From Terriglobia bacterium (GTDB taxonomy: Bacteria; Acidobacteriota; Terriglobia; Versatilivoradales; Versatilivoraceae): a DNA stretch of 64,000 nt. The notes under the pieces are model-generated. The model saw nothing but the letters and a program-made list of their open reading frames with translations, did not search any database and had not been told where the DNA came from. The translations under genes and the position numbers were made by a program. How positions within the stretch are numbered: the first letter of the stretch is position 1; the number at the start of each line of letters is the position of its first letter. Location: NCBI GenBank assembly GCA_022452285.1, contig JAKUNG010000002.1:83716-147715 (forward strand). Direction: 5' to 3'. Below, in pieces: positions 17,297 through 26,504 of this stretch.

Positions 17297-18004
17297 ATGA
17301 CTAAGATTCCCAAAGAAGCTCACACAGTTTCTTCACCTTTTTCCAATAACATAATCCCATTGGAAGAGGAGAACAAAGAGTACATAGACAATCTTTGTCC
17401 TGACTCTAAGAAGGTCCAGCATCCAGAAGCATTGGATTTTGACAAGAAGCCTCTGGCAGGAGAGAGCTATCAAAAGAAGATGATGACCTTAGCTGAGTCT
17501 ATTGAGTACATAGGTAACAGTTACAGGAGCAGTTTGAGTCAGGCTAAATACTTCCCAACAAAAGAACAGAATGATGAATTCCTTAGAGAGTTAAGGACTG
17601 TATCTCTCCGACTTGATGAATTACTTAAAGAAACAATCTATGGAGACAAAGCTATTTTTGCTTCTAGAGCTAAAGGTTTTGGAATCTCAGAGGACACTAT
17701 TAATACCCTAGAGAAAGCTATCAGTGAACTACAACCAGATATAGATGTAGCAGAAGAAAGAAACAGAGCTAGACAGCTTCAGAAGATTGCAACCACAACA
17801 AGATGTTTTATATATGATGCAGTCAGGGATGCTTTTGAACGGTATGGACTAACTCCTACTTACTATGAGGATGATGGGAAGAGATCTCCTTTTTACCAAT
17901 GCCTGTACATTGCACTCCAACTTGCTGGTGACAATATGATTGAGAACATGGATAAGGTACATCAACACTGCATAAAGTCTAAGTACCAAGAACCTACCAA
18001 GTAA
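17297..18004 (+). CDS. Orphan hypothetical protein with atypical codon use
   Basis: 235 residues, mostly charged and helical, with no signal peptide, membrane segment or recognised motif. Features seen are a polar N-terminal third, a helical region LAESIEYIGNSYRSSLSQAK, and a C-terminal part with several aromatics and Cys. Of the 12 arginines I counted, ten are coded AGA or AGG. The nearby DHDPS-family gene uses mostly CGN codons (13 of 20). That bias and the unremarkable flanks (17090-17296 and 18005-18172, no gene seen) suggest recent transfer, perhaps from a phage or plasmid. The start ATG 17297 has only a weak TTAGG upstream. Function not recognised. Confidence 0.6.
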   Translation: MTKIPKEAHTVSSPFSNNIIPLEEENKEYIDNLCPDSKKVQHPEALDFDKKPLAGESYQKKMMTLAESIEYIGNSYRSSLSQAKYFPTKEQNDEFLRELRTVSLRLDELLKETIYGDKAIFASRAKGFGISEDTINTLEKAISELQPDIDVAEERNRARQLQKIATTTRCFIYDAVRDAFERYGLTPTYYEDDGKRSPFYQCLYIALQLAGDNMIENMDKVHQHCIKSKYQEPTK

Positions 18005-18172
18005 TAAAACCACCTAGAACAATTACTAAAACTCCAGTCCTTTTTTACCTCTCCTGTAAGCAGCAAAGTGGGAGTGGTTTGTCATATGTTCACCTTCTAT
18101 CATGGTGTAAATCGCCAAGGGTTCCTATTTGCTACCTAGGAGTTACACAGCTACATCACAATAAATCTTATT

Positions 18173-19177
18173 TTATAAAATTCCCTGCTTTATCAAGAAT
18201 TCTCTCAACTGTTTTTTTTCTGCAGTACCATGTGAACCTGTTGGAGGTCTCCACAAGTTAGTTTTAAATAGACCAGTTAATTCTAAAATGGTTTTGATCG
18301 TCTGACCCCACCCCAAAGTTCTTGCAATATTCATTAGGGGATCCTCGTACTGATACATAACCTTGCGAGCCTCGTCCAGATCATTTTCCTTCAAAGCTCT
18401 ATAAAACTTTAATGCTATGGATGGAGCGAAGGGAGCATAGGGGCACAAATAACCATGAGATCCTATCAGAAATCCAAAAAGGAAATTACGCATTTGACCA
18501 CCACCAATAACTACAAATTTTTTATCTCTTACCACCCGAATAAAATCATGATAACGATACAACGCATCATGACTCTTTAACCCACAAACCCGAGGTATAG
18601 TTGATAAACGGGCAACCAAATCCGGAGAATAATTTTCATCTAAGGCAAGAAGGGGCAATTTTGTTTGGTTAGAGACCTCCGAAAATGTCTCGAATACTTC
18701 TTCAGCTTTATTAGTATTGAGATGAAGGTTAATCCCATCAACGCCCGAATCATTTAATCGATTAATAAAATCAATACTTTTGTTAGTCCACCATTTCCCG
18801 GTACCACCAATCACCAGAGAACGTCCCCTAGACTGGTCTGCAGCTGTACGACAGAGTTTTTCAATTTCCCATTCACTCATGTTTTTAAACTCACTACTTC
18901 CATGAGTAAAGAAAATTACAGGTACTTTTTGTTCGCAAAGAAAATCCACATAAGACCTTAGATTTCCGTAATCAACAGAATAGTCTTTAGCAAGAGGAAT
19001 GTTAATAGGAACAACTGGGCCTCGGAGCCGCTGATAAACTTGGTCCACAGTCTTCTCATATTTTGGGGTTAAGGTAGAAGCTCTCACTCGGTGATTCAGT
19101 GCCAAAATACTAGCAGCTGATGATGTTAAAAACTGTCTCCGACTAAACCAACTGTATGATTGTCGAAATCCTTTCAT
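18173..19177 (-). CDS. Tat-exported DHDPS-family protein
   Basis: 334 residues with a classical twin-arginine signal, FSRRQFLTSSAASILAL, and no lipobox Cys, so a soluble periplasmic protein. The body is a DHDPS/NAL-type TIM barrel with Lys201 in RVCGLKSHDAL as Schiff-base lysine. The usual Tyr region after the sixth strand reads LLALDENY rather than a typical YNVP, so the chemistry may be altered. The gene starts at ATG 19177; its ribosome site AAAGGAG lies in the last codons of the cupin gene, giving a 4-base gap and tight coupling. It is the third gene of an operon with an unknown 161-aa protein and a cupin. Convergent with the orphan gene at 17.3-18.0 kb. Confidence 0.85.
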   Translation of the reverse strand: MKGFRQSYSWFSRRQFLTSSAASILALNHRVRASTLTPKYEKTVDQVYQRLRGPVVPINIPLAKDYSVDYGNLRSYVDFLCEQKVPVIFFTHGSSEFKNMSEWEIEKLCRTAADQSRGRSLVIGGTGKWWTNKSIDFINRLNDSGVDGINLHLNTNKAEEVFETFSEVSNQTKLPLLALDENYSPDLVARLSTIPRVCGLKSHDALYRYHDFIRVVRDKKFVVIGGGQMRNFLFGFLIGSHGYLCPYAPFAPSIALKFYRALKENDLDEARKVMYQYEDPLMNIARTLGWGQTIKTILELTGLFKTNLWRPPTGSHGTAEKKQLREFLIKQGIL

Positions 19178-19181
19178 AGGA

Positions 19182-19562
19182 TCATTCTCCTTTGTTTTTT
19201 TGAGCAGCTGCTCGTTCTACAGGATCACGTCTAACATCAACCTCTGGGTAAAAGTAGGCAATTACCATTAGGTCGTGACTGTGATTATGAAAGCAGTGGG
19301 GCACTAGGGGTGGAACAATAGTGGCATCGTATTTGTCTAAATGAAATAGTTTTCCATTAATTTCAGCCGTTGCCTTACCTTCAATAATGATTACGGTTTC
19401 CTCACAAGGGTGAGTATGTAAAATAACTGAAGCACCTGGTTGAAAAGTAGCAACACCAGCCGTCATATGTTTTGCACCCTTTTGTCGGTGTACTAGCCGT
19501 AGAGCTTCAAGTCCCTGATCACTTCGATCAATGGGTTCTTCACATGAATGGACGATTTTCAT
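19182..19562 (-). CDS. Small cupin-domain protein
   Basis: 126 residues forming one cupin_2 barrel. Motif 1 is HTHPCEETVIIIEG, with metal ligands H49, H51 and a Glu at 54/55; motif 2 ends with VPHCFHN (H89). Such one-domain cupins act as dioxygenases, isomerases or binding proteins, and the motif alone does not separate these. Its ATG overlaps the stop of the upstream gene as ATGA, and the DHDPS-family gene follows 4 bases after its stop, so the three should be translated in stoichiometric coupling. No signal peptide, so it is cytoplasmic while its partner is exported by Tat. Confidence 0.85.
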   Translation of the reverse strand: MKIVHSCEEPIDRSDQGLEALRLVHRQKGAKHMTAGVATFQPGASVILHTHPCEETVIIIEGKATAEINGKLFHLDKYDATIVPPLVPHCFHNHSHDLMVIAYFYPEVDVRRDPVERAAAQKNKGE

Positions 19563-20044
19563 TCTGGCCCCTCTCCTAAAAGTGCCTCCCAGCTTACTTC
19601 TTCAATACTTTGTGACTTTAACTCTCCCATTAGTGCCATCTCTTTCAGTAAGTTTTCAGCCTGTGCCCTTTCAAAACAACCTACCTTCCATTTTTCCACT
19701 CCTCCTTGCTGAATCTCCATGCCAATCCGAAATCCGTGGTTCCGAGCAACAGCCTCTGAACAATAGCCCTGTTCAGGACTTGCCTCAGTGAGGATACGAA
19801 TGAATGCTTTATCCGATGTCCTTTCAAGTAACTGGCTCTCTGCAATGCCATCGGCATTCCTTAAACTATCCAAAACTGCCTTAACTTCGCCTTCACTTGG
19901 ATTGTCTAGAACTAAGATTTCCTCCGCTGCAGTTGGGCTTAAAATAAATCCACCTGGACAAACAAATCGAACACTTGGCACATTCCTAGATAATTGATTA
20001 ACCAAGCATCCGCGGTGAACAACACCAAATTCAACTTTAAACAT
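19559..20044 (-). CDS. Conserved-looking 161-aa protein, possible regulator or ligand-binding domain
   Basis: 161 residues, predicted alpha/beta, starting MFKVEFGVVHRGCLVNQLSR and containing FVCPGGF and GYCSEAVARNHGF. The general look (two repeated alpha/beta halves, Cys-Pro-Gly-Gly motif) recalls the N-terminal domain of archaeal bacterio-opsin-activator-like regulators. No helix-turn-helix is evident, and I would not name it. The start is ATG 20044, with AAAGGAGA 7 bases upstream; TTG 20050 is inside that spacing. It is the first gene of the operon with the cupin and the Tat DHDPS-family protein, sharing an ATGA overlap with the cupin. Confidence 0.65.
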   Translation of the reverse strand: MFKVEFGVVHRGCLVNQLSRNVPSVRFVCPGGFILSPTAAEEILVLDNPSEGEVKAVLDSLRNADGIAESQLLERTSDKAFIRILTEASPEQGYCSEAVARNHGFRIGMEIQQGGVEKWKVGCFERAQAENLLKEMALMGELKSQSIEEVSWEALLGEGPE

Positions 20045-20132
20045 AAGCAAATCTCCTTTCCTATTTTAAAAAGTCGCTTCTAATTGGGAGTGGGCTTTTC
20101 ACTATAACTCAGACTCAATAGCTTGATTGGAT

Positions 20133-22370
20133 TTATTTTGTATACTTGAAATAATGTACTACTTTTAAACTTCGGGGAGAGACCTCAACCTCAAAAGCAC
20201 CGTCTCTAATAATTAGTTCCTTTCCATCAAATAAATCTTTAGCCCGATGGATTTCCTCTTGTGGCTGGAGCTGAACTTTTGCTCGAGAACTTTTTAGGTT
20301 TAATACGAACAAAAGATTACCAGTTTTAAAAGATCCTCTTTCAAGAACAACAACTTTATCTCCCTTTACTAAGACTGGCTGAGAAACACCTGCCATTTCC
20401 ATGAATGACACGAGTAGTTTCTTTGCAGCCACACCGTCAAATGCATGTCCATACGGCAAGTCTTTAAGTATTGGCTTAGGAAGCCCACCCAAGGAGGACC
20501 CAATGGGGATTGCTAAATAGGTAAAGCGTCGGTCATGAGTCTGTACACCCACCACTTCTTTACCAAAATGAGCAATAGCACGGGTCATATTCCTAGGTGA
20601 AAGGCTGGCATAATTACACCCTTTTTCAATTTTATAATCACCGTAAATGGTTTGAATTATATTTCGACCTTCATGCAAATCCAGAGTGTCAATACGAGAA
20701 TAATCTAACACTTCCACCCCTAGTAATTGAGTCAACCCTTCTGGGGGATTGTAACTAAACCGTCCCGTTGGAGCATTTGTTCCCAGAATTCCATCAGCAA
20801 CAAGATACGTCTCTGGTTGCTCTCGAATTACTCGATGAATTTTATTAATTGTCGACTTAGTCATCAACATCAAATTTGGAAGAAAAATTAATTTGTAACC
20901 TGACCAATCCATCTTTGGAGTCACCAAGTCAACTGGAACATTACTTTCCCAAAACCCGCGGTAGATTCCTTTTACAAAACGCCATTGCTGTTCTTTTTCG
21001 TTTTCCATTTCTATCAAGATGTCATTGTCACTATCGTGAACAATAGCAACTTCTGCCTGTGAAATTTTTAATGGCAAATGAGCTGAAACTTCTAGACTTT
21101 TAATAGAACTTATCGCCTGTTCAATAGCTTTTAGTTGTGGAAGAGGCTTTCCATTTGGACTAACCAAATTTAGACCAGGGGCCTCATGAGTACCATACTC
21201 TTGACGGTATTGCCAAAAAATAGCCCCTTCAGCCCCATATATCAAACCCATCCATAAACACATTGCTAAATCCTCAGGGAGAGTTTGCTTACGATACTGC
21301 ATGCCACCGTGATAAAAACCTGAATAAATTTCTGTATACCACCAACGGTTATCTTTTCCAACGGCCCGTGACCACTGGCTTGCATATGCAATATTGCTAT
21401 ACAGATATGGATCTTCACTATTAAAAAGATTTGTGCTGTGAGATGCAAAACCCCAGCTATCAGACTCCTGACTAGCTCCTTCGTCGAGAGCTTGTGGATA
21501 ACGAAAACCATGGCTATGAAGCTCGTGTTTCTTGTCTATACTTCGAACAATCTCGACTTGCCATTTAAGAGTTTTTGCTACATTTTCATAAAGAAATTGC
21601 CTGAATAACAGACCTGCCATAACTAAGTTTTTTGACTGCGGAGCCTCAACATCTTTCCAAGTTCTATAACGTCTTCCTAATCTTTCACTTAGACTATCTA
21701 ATGTGAATCTTTCCTTTAACCACTTCTTGTACTTCGAAACAGTGTGAGGACAAAAACAGCTAAATCCGGGGCTAACGTCATTACCAGCTCCAGGAATTCC
21801 TGGTCCATCCCATACGACCCACATTCCCATAGCTGGATGATCCTTATATCTATTCACTACGGTTCGGAGCACTTCTTCCGAATATGTTTTCCACATTGGA
21901 TGATCATAGCAATGCCTATTCCCCCCTTGAACACCTGCTGAATTTGCAAATGGCTGAGCAATCTCGCCAGTGCTATAAACAACCCTCATATCAGGATGTT
22001 TTCTTAGCATCCAGTCAGGACACGCCATGTGAGTAGACAAAGTAAAATCAAAGATCACCTTTAAACCATGCTTGGCAGCCAACTCGAACATCCGATCAAA
22101 ATCATCTAATTCAATTTTTCCTTCTTCTGGATTTAACCAATTCCAAGAACTAAATGTCCTAACTGATTCCAATCCTGCACGACGAATAGTAGCAAAGTCC
22201 TCGTCCCACATCGACATCGGAGGAAAAGGAGCTCGGTAATATTCAACGCCTACCTTGTAGCGCCACGGGTCGCTCTTGTACTTTGGAATGTGCGTATTTG
22301 TTCCCTCTAATTCCAAGGTGCCAGCTGCTGCCATCGCAGTAGATAGAGACAAGAATTCTCTTCGGTCCAT
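20133..22370 (-). CDS. GH42-like (beta-galactosidase family) protein with altered acid/base site
   Basis: 745 residues with a Tat-like N-terminus MDRREFLSLSTAMAAAG. The layout is that of glycoside hydrolase family 42: catalytic barrel about 35-420, a trimerisation-type flavodoxin-like domain about 430-660, and a C-terminal beta domain. Typical barrel blocks are FDRMFELAAKHGLKVIFD and a putative nucleophile Glu347 in WWYTEIYSG. In the usual W-Q-x-D-N-E-x-G motif this protein reads WVVWDGPG (184-191), so the acid/base Glu is replaced by Gly189. The activity may therefore be lost, or changed as in beta-galactosidase-like proteins using a different acid. ATG 22370 follows CAGGAG. Divergent from the DUF1080 gene. 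Confidence 0.85.
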   Translation of the reverse strand: MDRREFLSLSTAMAAAGTLELEGTNTHIPKYKSDPWRYKVGVEYYRAPFPPMSMWDEDFATIRRAGLESVRTFSSWNWLNPEEGKIELDDFDRMFELAAKHGLKVIFDFTLSTHMACPDWMLRKHPDMRVVYSTGEIAQPFANSAGVQGGNRHCYDHPMWKTYSEEVLRTVVNRYKDHPAMGMWVVWDGPGIPGAGNDVSPGFSCFCPHTVSKYKKWLKERFTLDSLSERLGRRYRTWKDVEAPQSKNLVMAGLLFRQFLYENVAKTLKWQVEIVRSIDKKHELHSHGFRYPQALDEGASQESDSWGFASHSTNLFNSEDPYLYSNIAYASQWSRAVGKDNRWWYTEIYSGFYHGGMQYRKQTLPEDLAMCLWMGLIYGAEGAIFWQYRQEYGTHEAPGLNLVSPNGKPLPQLKAIEQAISSIKSLEVSAHLPLKISQAEVAIVHDSDNDILIEMENEKEQQWRFVKGIYRGFWESNVPVDLVTPKMDWSGYKLIFLPNLMLMTKSTINKIHRVIREQPETYLVADGILGTNAPTGRFSYNPPEGLTQLLGVEVLDYSRIDTLDLHEGRNIIQTIYGDYKIEKGCNYASLSPRNMTRAIAHFGKEVVGVQTHDRRFTYLAIPIGSSLGGLPKPILKDLPYGHAFDGVAAKKLLVSFMEMAGVSQPVLVKGDKVVVLERGSFKTGNLLFVLNLKSSRAKVQLQPQEEIHRAKDLFDGKELIIRDGAFEVEVSPRSLKVVHYFKYTK

Positions 22371-22449
22371 AAGATGCTCCTGACTGTTGTATTTCTTTTA
22401 CTTGATATAGTAATCTAGAAGTTAATAAGGTATTGGTTCTTGCCGCTTA

Positions 22450-22464
22450 TTGTCAACTATACAA
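22450..22464. promoter_or_regulatory. Operator-like element, near-copy of the one at 4630
   Basis: TTGTCAACTATACAA differs by one base from the element at 4630-4644. It lies in the 229-base divergent region between the GH42-like and DUF1080 genes. Two near-identical 15-mers, both in divergent promoter regions of catabolic genes, could be sites for one GntR-like regulator; chance cannot be excluded. Confidence 0.3.
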
Positions 22465-22599
22465 CACTAATGAAGTTACGATTATACTGATCTAAAGGTT
22501 AATCTGCATTGATTTATATTTGATGGTAGCCGGACAACCAGATTTCATTGTAAAATTACCTCATCTCAGAATAGACTCTCATCACGTCAAGGAGCCTTT

Positions 22600-23367
22600 A
22601 TGAAAGCACCTCTTTACATTGGACTGATCTTAACCGGAATTATGTTTTGTTTTGTCTCGCCTGGTTTTGATATTGACATTTCAGCTTCTTCAGAAAAATG
22701 GCAGATCCTGGTAAATGGTAATACCCTTTCTGGCTGGCAAGCTCAAGACCCTTCTAAGCCGCATGAATGGACAACAGCCAAGACTGTCAAAGTTAATCCT
22801 CACAACAACCGACTTTTTGAGATTAAATCTGGTCAAGGAATGTTTGTTAATGGAAAAACAGGAAAAACTCAAAATCTAGTTTCTTCAAAACACTTTAGTG
22901 ATATTGAAGCACACATAGAATTTAATGTTCCCCACAAATCTAATTCAGGCGTATTTTTTATGGGACTCTATGAGCTGCAAGTCCAAGATGACTATGGAAG
23001 AAAAGACCTTGTATTCTCAATGTGTGGTGGTTTTTATGCTAGAAAAATTGGAGGCTACTATTCTTCTAGTAACGAATGGGTTGGTGGCACACCTCCTAAA
23101 GTTAATGCCTGTAAACCCCCTGGTGTTTGGCAAACTTTCGACGTTAAGTTCAAAGCTCCCCGATTTAATAGTGAGGGAAAGAAAATCAAAAATGCTCTAT
23201 TCTTAGAAGTCCGTCAAAATGGAATTCTTATACATCAAAATGTAGAGATGCCAGGTCCAAATAGTGCTCATATGCCTATCCCTGAAGCTCCTAGAGGACC
23301 CTTAATGCTTCAAGGAGATCATGGTCCTGTAGCATACCGAAATGTTCGTATTCGCCCACTTCGTTAA
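22600..23367 (+). CDS. DUF1080 (3-keto-disaccharide hydrolase-type) secreted protein
   Basis: 255 residues. A Sec-type signal segment (about 5-25) precedes a DUF1080 concanavalin-like beta-sandwich. Its marks are WQILVNGNTLSGWQ, FSDIEAHIEFNVPHKSNSGVFFMGLYELQVQDDYG read across two strands, and a C-terminal GPLMLQGDHGPVAYRNVRIRPL ending typical of the family. Biochemically studied members cleave 3-keto-glycosides or bind polysaccharide. ATG 22600 follows AAGGAG with good spacing. The PSCyt gene begins 24 bases after the stop, so an operon DUF1080-PSCyt-DUF1501 is likely. Confidence 0.9.
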   Translation: MKAPLYIGLILTGIMFCFVSPGFDIDISASSEKWQILVNGNTLSGWQAQDPSKPHEWTTAKTVKVNPHNNRLFEIKSGQGMFVNGKTGKTQNLVSSKHFSDIEAHIEFNVPHKSNSGVFFMGLYELQVQDDYGRKDLVFSMCGGFYARKIGGYYSSSNEWVGGTPPKVNACKPPGVWQTFDVKFKAPRFNSEGKKIKNALFLEVRQNGILIHQNVEMPGPNSAHMPIPEAPRGPLMLQGDHGPVAYRNVRIRPLR

Positions 23368-23391
23368 AAACTAATTATAAAGAAGATACCC

Positions 23392-26300
23392 GTGTTCTAT
23401 TTCAACCGAAAACCATATCATCTCAAATATTTTTTCCAAAAATGGGCCTCTCAATTTTTTCTGGCATTCTTAATATTAACAACCCATAGCATTAAACCAA
23501 ATCTTTTCTTTTCAATTGGTCAACCGTTCCATCAAGCACAAGCCAAGCCTAAATCAAAATCTGAATTTTCTGAATTCGATGAAAAACTATTTCCAATCTT
23601 TCAGAGACATTGTCTGCGATGTCATAGCTCCAGTATTCAAATGGGTGGTCTAAACCTAAGCAGTAGAAAATTCCTTTTTGCAGGTAGTGACTCAGGTAGT
23701 GTTATTTCTCCTGGACAACCTGAAAACAGCAGACTATTTCAGGTTGTCAGGGCGAGACAAATGCCTCCAGACCAAAAAACAGTCGTTTCTTCTTCAGAGC
23801 TTAGTATTATTCAAAATTGGATCAAGGGTGCTGATCTTAAAGGCCTGTCAGCTAGTCACCAAAAGGTCAATCAGCAACACATAATTCCTCTAATGTTTCT
23901 TCACTGTACAGCCTGCCATGGCCAACGTCTTCAAGAAGGGAGATTAGACCTTCGAACAAAAGTCTCCATGTTGAAAGGAGGCCGATCAGGCCCAGCTATT
24001 ATTCCAGGAGATCCAGAAAATAGCCTTATCATTCAAAAAATTCATAACAAGGAAATGCCCCCACCAGGCCGGGAAGTCGAAGCTAGTGTTCGACCAATGT
24101 CTTCTCGGGAACTAACCCTCCTCAAAAAATGGATTGCTGCAGGTTTACCTGAAATAACAAATGAGCTCGACACCAATGAAGCTGATTTATCTTTGGTCAA
24201 TCAAGATCAAAGGTTTTGGTCTTTCCAAGCACCTGACTCTGAATTAAAACCACCCCTAGTAGAACTTGGCAATCCTACTCTGACAAGTAACCCAATTGAT
24301 GCGTTTATCTCAGCTAAATTAGAAAAGAAAAACTTGTTTCCTTCACCTCGAGCAGACAAACAAACATTAATACGCCGGGCTAGCTTTGATCTCACTGGCC
24401 TACCTCCCAGCCCTCAAGATGTTAAATCTTTTCTTGCTGACACTAACCCTAAAGCATACGAATCTTTAATCAAACGACTGCTCAGTTCCCCTCGTTATGG
24501 TGAACGCTGGGGTCGTTATTGGTTAGATCTAGTTGGTTATCAAGATCATCCATATGCGTACCGCTACAGAGATTATGTCATTCGTTCTTTTAATAAGAAT
24601 AAGCCGTACAATCGCTTTCTGCTAGAACAAATCGCAGGTGATGAATTAGTGGATCTAAAGAACCTTCCAAGTATTAACCAAGAAACGATTGACAATTTAA
24701 TTGCTACAGGTTTTCTTCGAATGGTCCCCGATGAAACAGGCAATCGGCTAACAAATTTTGTAGAACATCGTCTTCGAGTAATTAACGATCAAATTCAGAT
24801 TTTTAGTTCCAGCATACTAGGATTAACCATTGGTTGTGCTCGATGTCATGACCACAAATTTGAACCTATTTCCCAAAGAGATTATTATCGGTTAGCTGCA
24901 ATTTTTAAAGGAGCTTTTGATGAACATGACTGGATGCCAGCTCAGTTTGTCAACGATCCTGATCGACCAATGCTACATACAGAAGCACGGATCCTTCCTT
25001 ATGTAAACCCTCTAAAAAATGCTTTTCTTCTGAACAAAGAGCGTCTATCTCGCGAGAAACATAATGAAAAAATCAATCAAAACATTGCTCGCATTGAGGC
25101 TGCTCTCAAAGAAAAGGGCAAACCAATAAGAGAAAAGATAATCAACTTACGATTATCAGCTTTGCCGAAAGTCTTACATGAAGATTTAAAAACCATGTTG
25201 GACACAAAACCTGAGAATCGTACCGACGAACAGAAACTTTTAGCCAAAAACTTTGAACAGGGATTAATAATTAGATTTAGAGATCTAGAGGATTTTGATC
25301 CTAACTATAAAACACTTTCATATAAAACTAGGAAAAAAGTTAGACTTCTCCAAGCCAAGCTAATTCCTGAGTCCAAAATTAGAGCTTTATGGGACCGTGG
25401 AACACCCTCTCCAACCTATATCTTGCGTCGAGGAGATCCAATGAGTCCAGGTCGATGGGTCAATCCAGGAGTCCCAACTGTTTTAATAAAAAATCCTAAA
25501 TCGTTTAATGTACGACGTCCCTGGCCAGATGCTAAGAAAACAGGAAGACGTTTAGCTCTGGCACATTGGTTAACCCGGTCAGACCACCCTTTAACATCCA
25601 GGGTCATGGTAAATCGAATATGGAAATATCATTTTGGGCATGGAATCGTTAAAAGTCTTGGCAATTTTGGCCGAAGTGGAATTAAGCCTTCTCACCCTGA
25701 ACTCCTTGATTGGCTCTCTATAAAATTCATTCAAAGTGGATGGGACATTAAGAGCCTGCATTACTTAATGATGACTTCCAATACTTACAAACAAGCTTCA
25801 AAGGTTTCGCCAGATATGGAGAGAATGGACCCAGAAAATATTTTATTCTCCAGAATGCCTCTCCGTCGAATGGATGCTGAAGAATTAAGAGATACTCTCT
25901 TTCTGATTTCAGGTCGCCTTAATGAAAAACCCTATGGTCCTCCCGACATAGTTTTAGAAAGGAAAGATGGATTAGCAACTGCTATTTTTAGCAAAAAAGG
26001 ATGGCGCCGTAGTATCTATGTTACTCAAGATGCGAATAATAATAATGGCAGGAAAAATCCTACTATCCTAGATAACTTTGATTTCCCTTCAATGACGCCT
26101 AATTGCCTTGAGAGAGTAGAATCAACAGTAGTCCCCCAGGCACTGCATCTATTAAACAACTCGACAGTACTCGAACTTTCAGGCTTAATAGCAAATCAAA
26201 TCATCGTAGAATCAGGTAATAATCCTTCAAATCAGGTACACCAGGCTTACTGGAAGATTCTTAACCGTCCTCCTATTGCAACAGAAAACTCTATAGGGGT

Positions 26301-26424
26301 AGAAGCATTGCTCAAGTTACAACAAACTGCTAGTCAAAACACACAAGAGAAAAATGTTAAAAAGGCTCTTGCTAAATTTTGTCATACCCTTTTAAATTCA
26401 GCAGGATTTCTCTACATTGATTAG
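23392..26424 (+). CDS. Planctomycete-type cytochrome protein, 2x PSCyt1 + PSCyt2 + PSD1 (pair 1)
   Basis: 1010 residues with an N-terminal membrane/signal segment. Two tandem PSCyt1 haem domains follow (CLRCH at 74-78 and CTACH at 172-176, each followed by a GG..G..I.PG.P..S.L...MPP pattern). Then come PSCyt2/DUF1549 with a CARCH motif near 482-486 and C-terminal PSD1/DUF1553 ending in HTLLNSAGFLYID. The third CxxCH may also bind haem. These proteins always pair with DUF1501 proteins; their biochemical role is not established, though they are thought to be periplasmic electron-transfer or polysaccharide-related oxidoreductases. The start is GTG 23392 with a weak GAAGA site. Followed by the DUF1501 gene after 80 bases. 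Confidence 0.92.
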   Translation: MFYFNRKPYHLKYFFQKWASQFFLAFLILTTHSIKPNLFFSIGQPFHQAQAKPKSKSEFSEFDEKLFPIFQRHCLRCHSSSIQMGGLNLSSRKFLFAGSDSGSVISPGQPENSRLFQVVRARQMPPDQKTVVSSSELSIIQNWIKGADLKGLSASHQKVNQQHIIPLMFLHCTACHGQRLQEGRLDLRTKVSMLKGGRSGPAIIPGDPENSLIIQKIHNKEMPPPGREVEASVRPMSSRELTLLKKWIAAGLPEITNELDTNEADLSLVNQDQRFWSFQAPDSELKPPLVELGNPTLTSNPIDAFISAKLEKKNLFPSPRADKQTLIRRASFDLTGLPPSPQDVKSFLADTNPKAYESLIKRLLSSPRYGERWGRYWLDLVGYQDHPYAYRYRDYVIRSFNKNKPYNRFLLEQIAGDELVDLKNLPSINQETIDNLIATGFLRMVPDETGNRLTNFVEHRLRVINDQIQIFSSSILGLTIGCARCHDHKFEPISQRDYYRLAAIFKGAFDEHDWMPAQFVNDPDRPMLHTEARILPYVNPLKNAFLLNKERLSREKHNEKINQNIARIEAALKEKGKPIREKIINLRLSALPKVLHEDLKTMLDTKPENRTDEQKLLAKNFEQGLIIRFRDLEDFDPNYKTLSYKTRKKVRLLQAKLIPESKIRALWDRGTPSPTYILRRGDPMSPGRWVNPGVPTVLIKNPKSFNVRRPWPDAKKTGRRLALAHWLTRSDHPLTSRVMVNRIWKYHFGHGIVKSLGNFGRSGIKPSHPELLDWLSIKFIQSGWDIKSLHYLMMTSNTYKQASKVSPDMERMDPENILFSRMPLRRMDAEELRDTLFLISGRLNEKPYGPPDIVLERKDGLATAIFSKKGWRRSIYVTQDANNNNGRKNPTILDNFDFPSMTPNCLERVESTVVPQALHLLNNSTVLELSGLIANQIIVESGNNPSNQVHQAYWKILNRPPIATENSIGVEALLKLQQTASQNTQEKNVKKALAKFCHTLLNSAGFLYID

Positions 26425-26504
26425 TATTTTTGGAAAAGATATTATCTTCATTTTATACTTAATTAAATTTTTCGGCTAGAAAGGGCTAAATTAGGAGAAC
26501 GACT

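Noticed and set aside
17090-18172. Attachment-site-like repeats flanking the orphan gene
   Set aside because: Only short shared words such as CACAGCTAC occur; there is no direct repeat or integrase.
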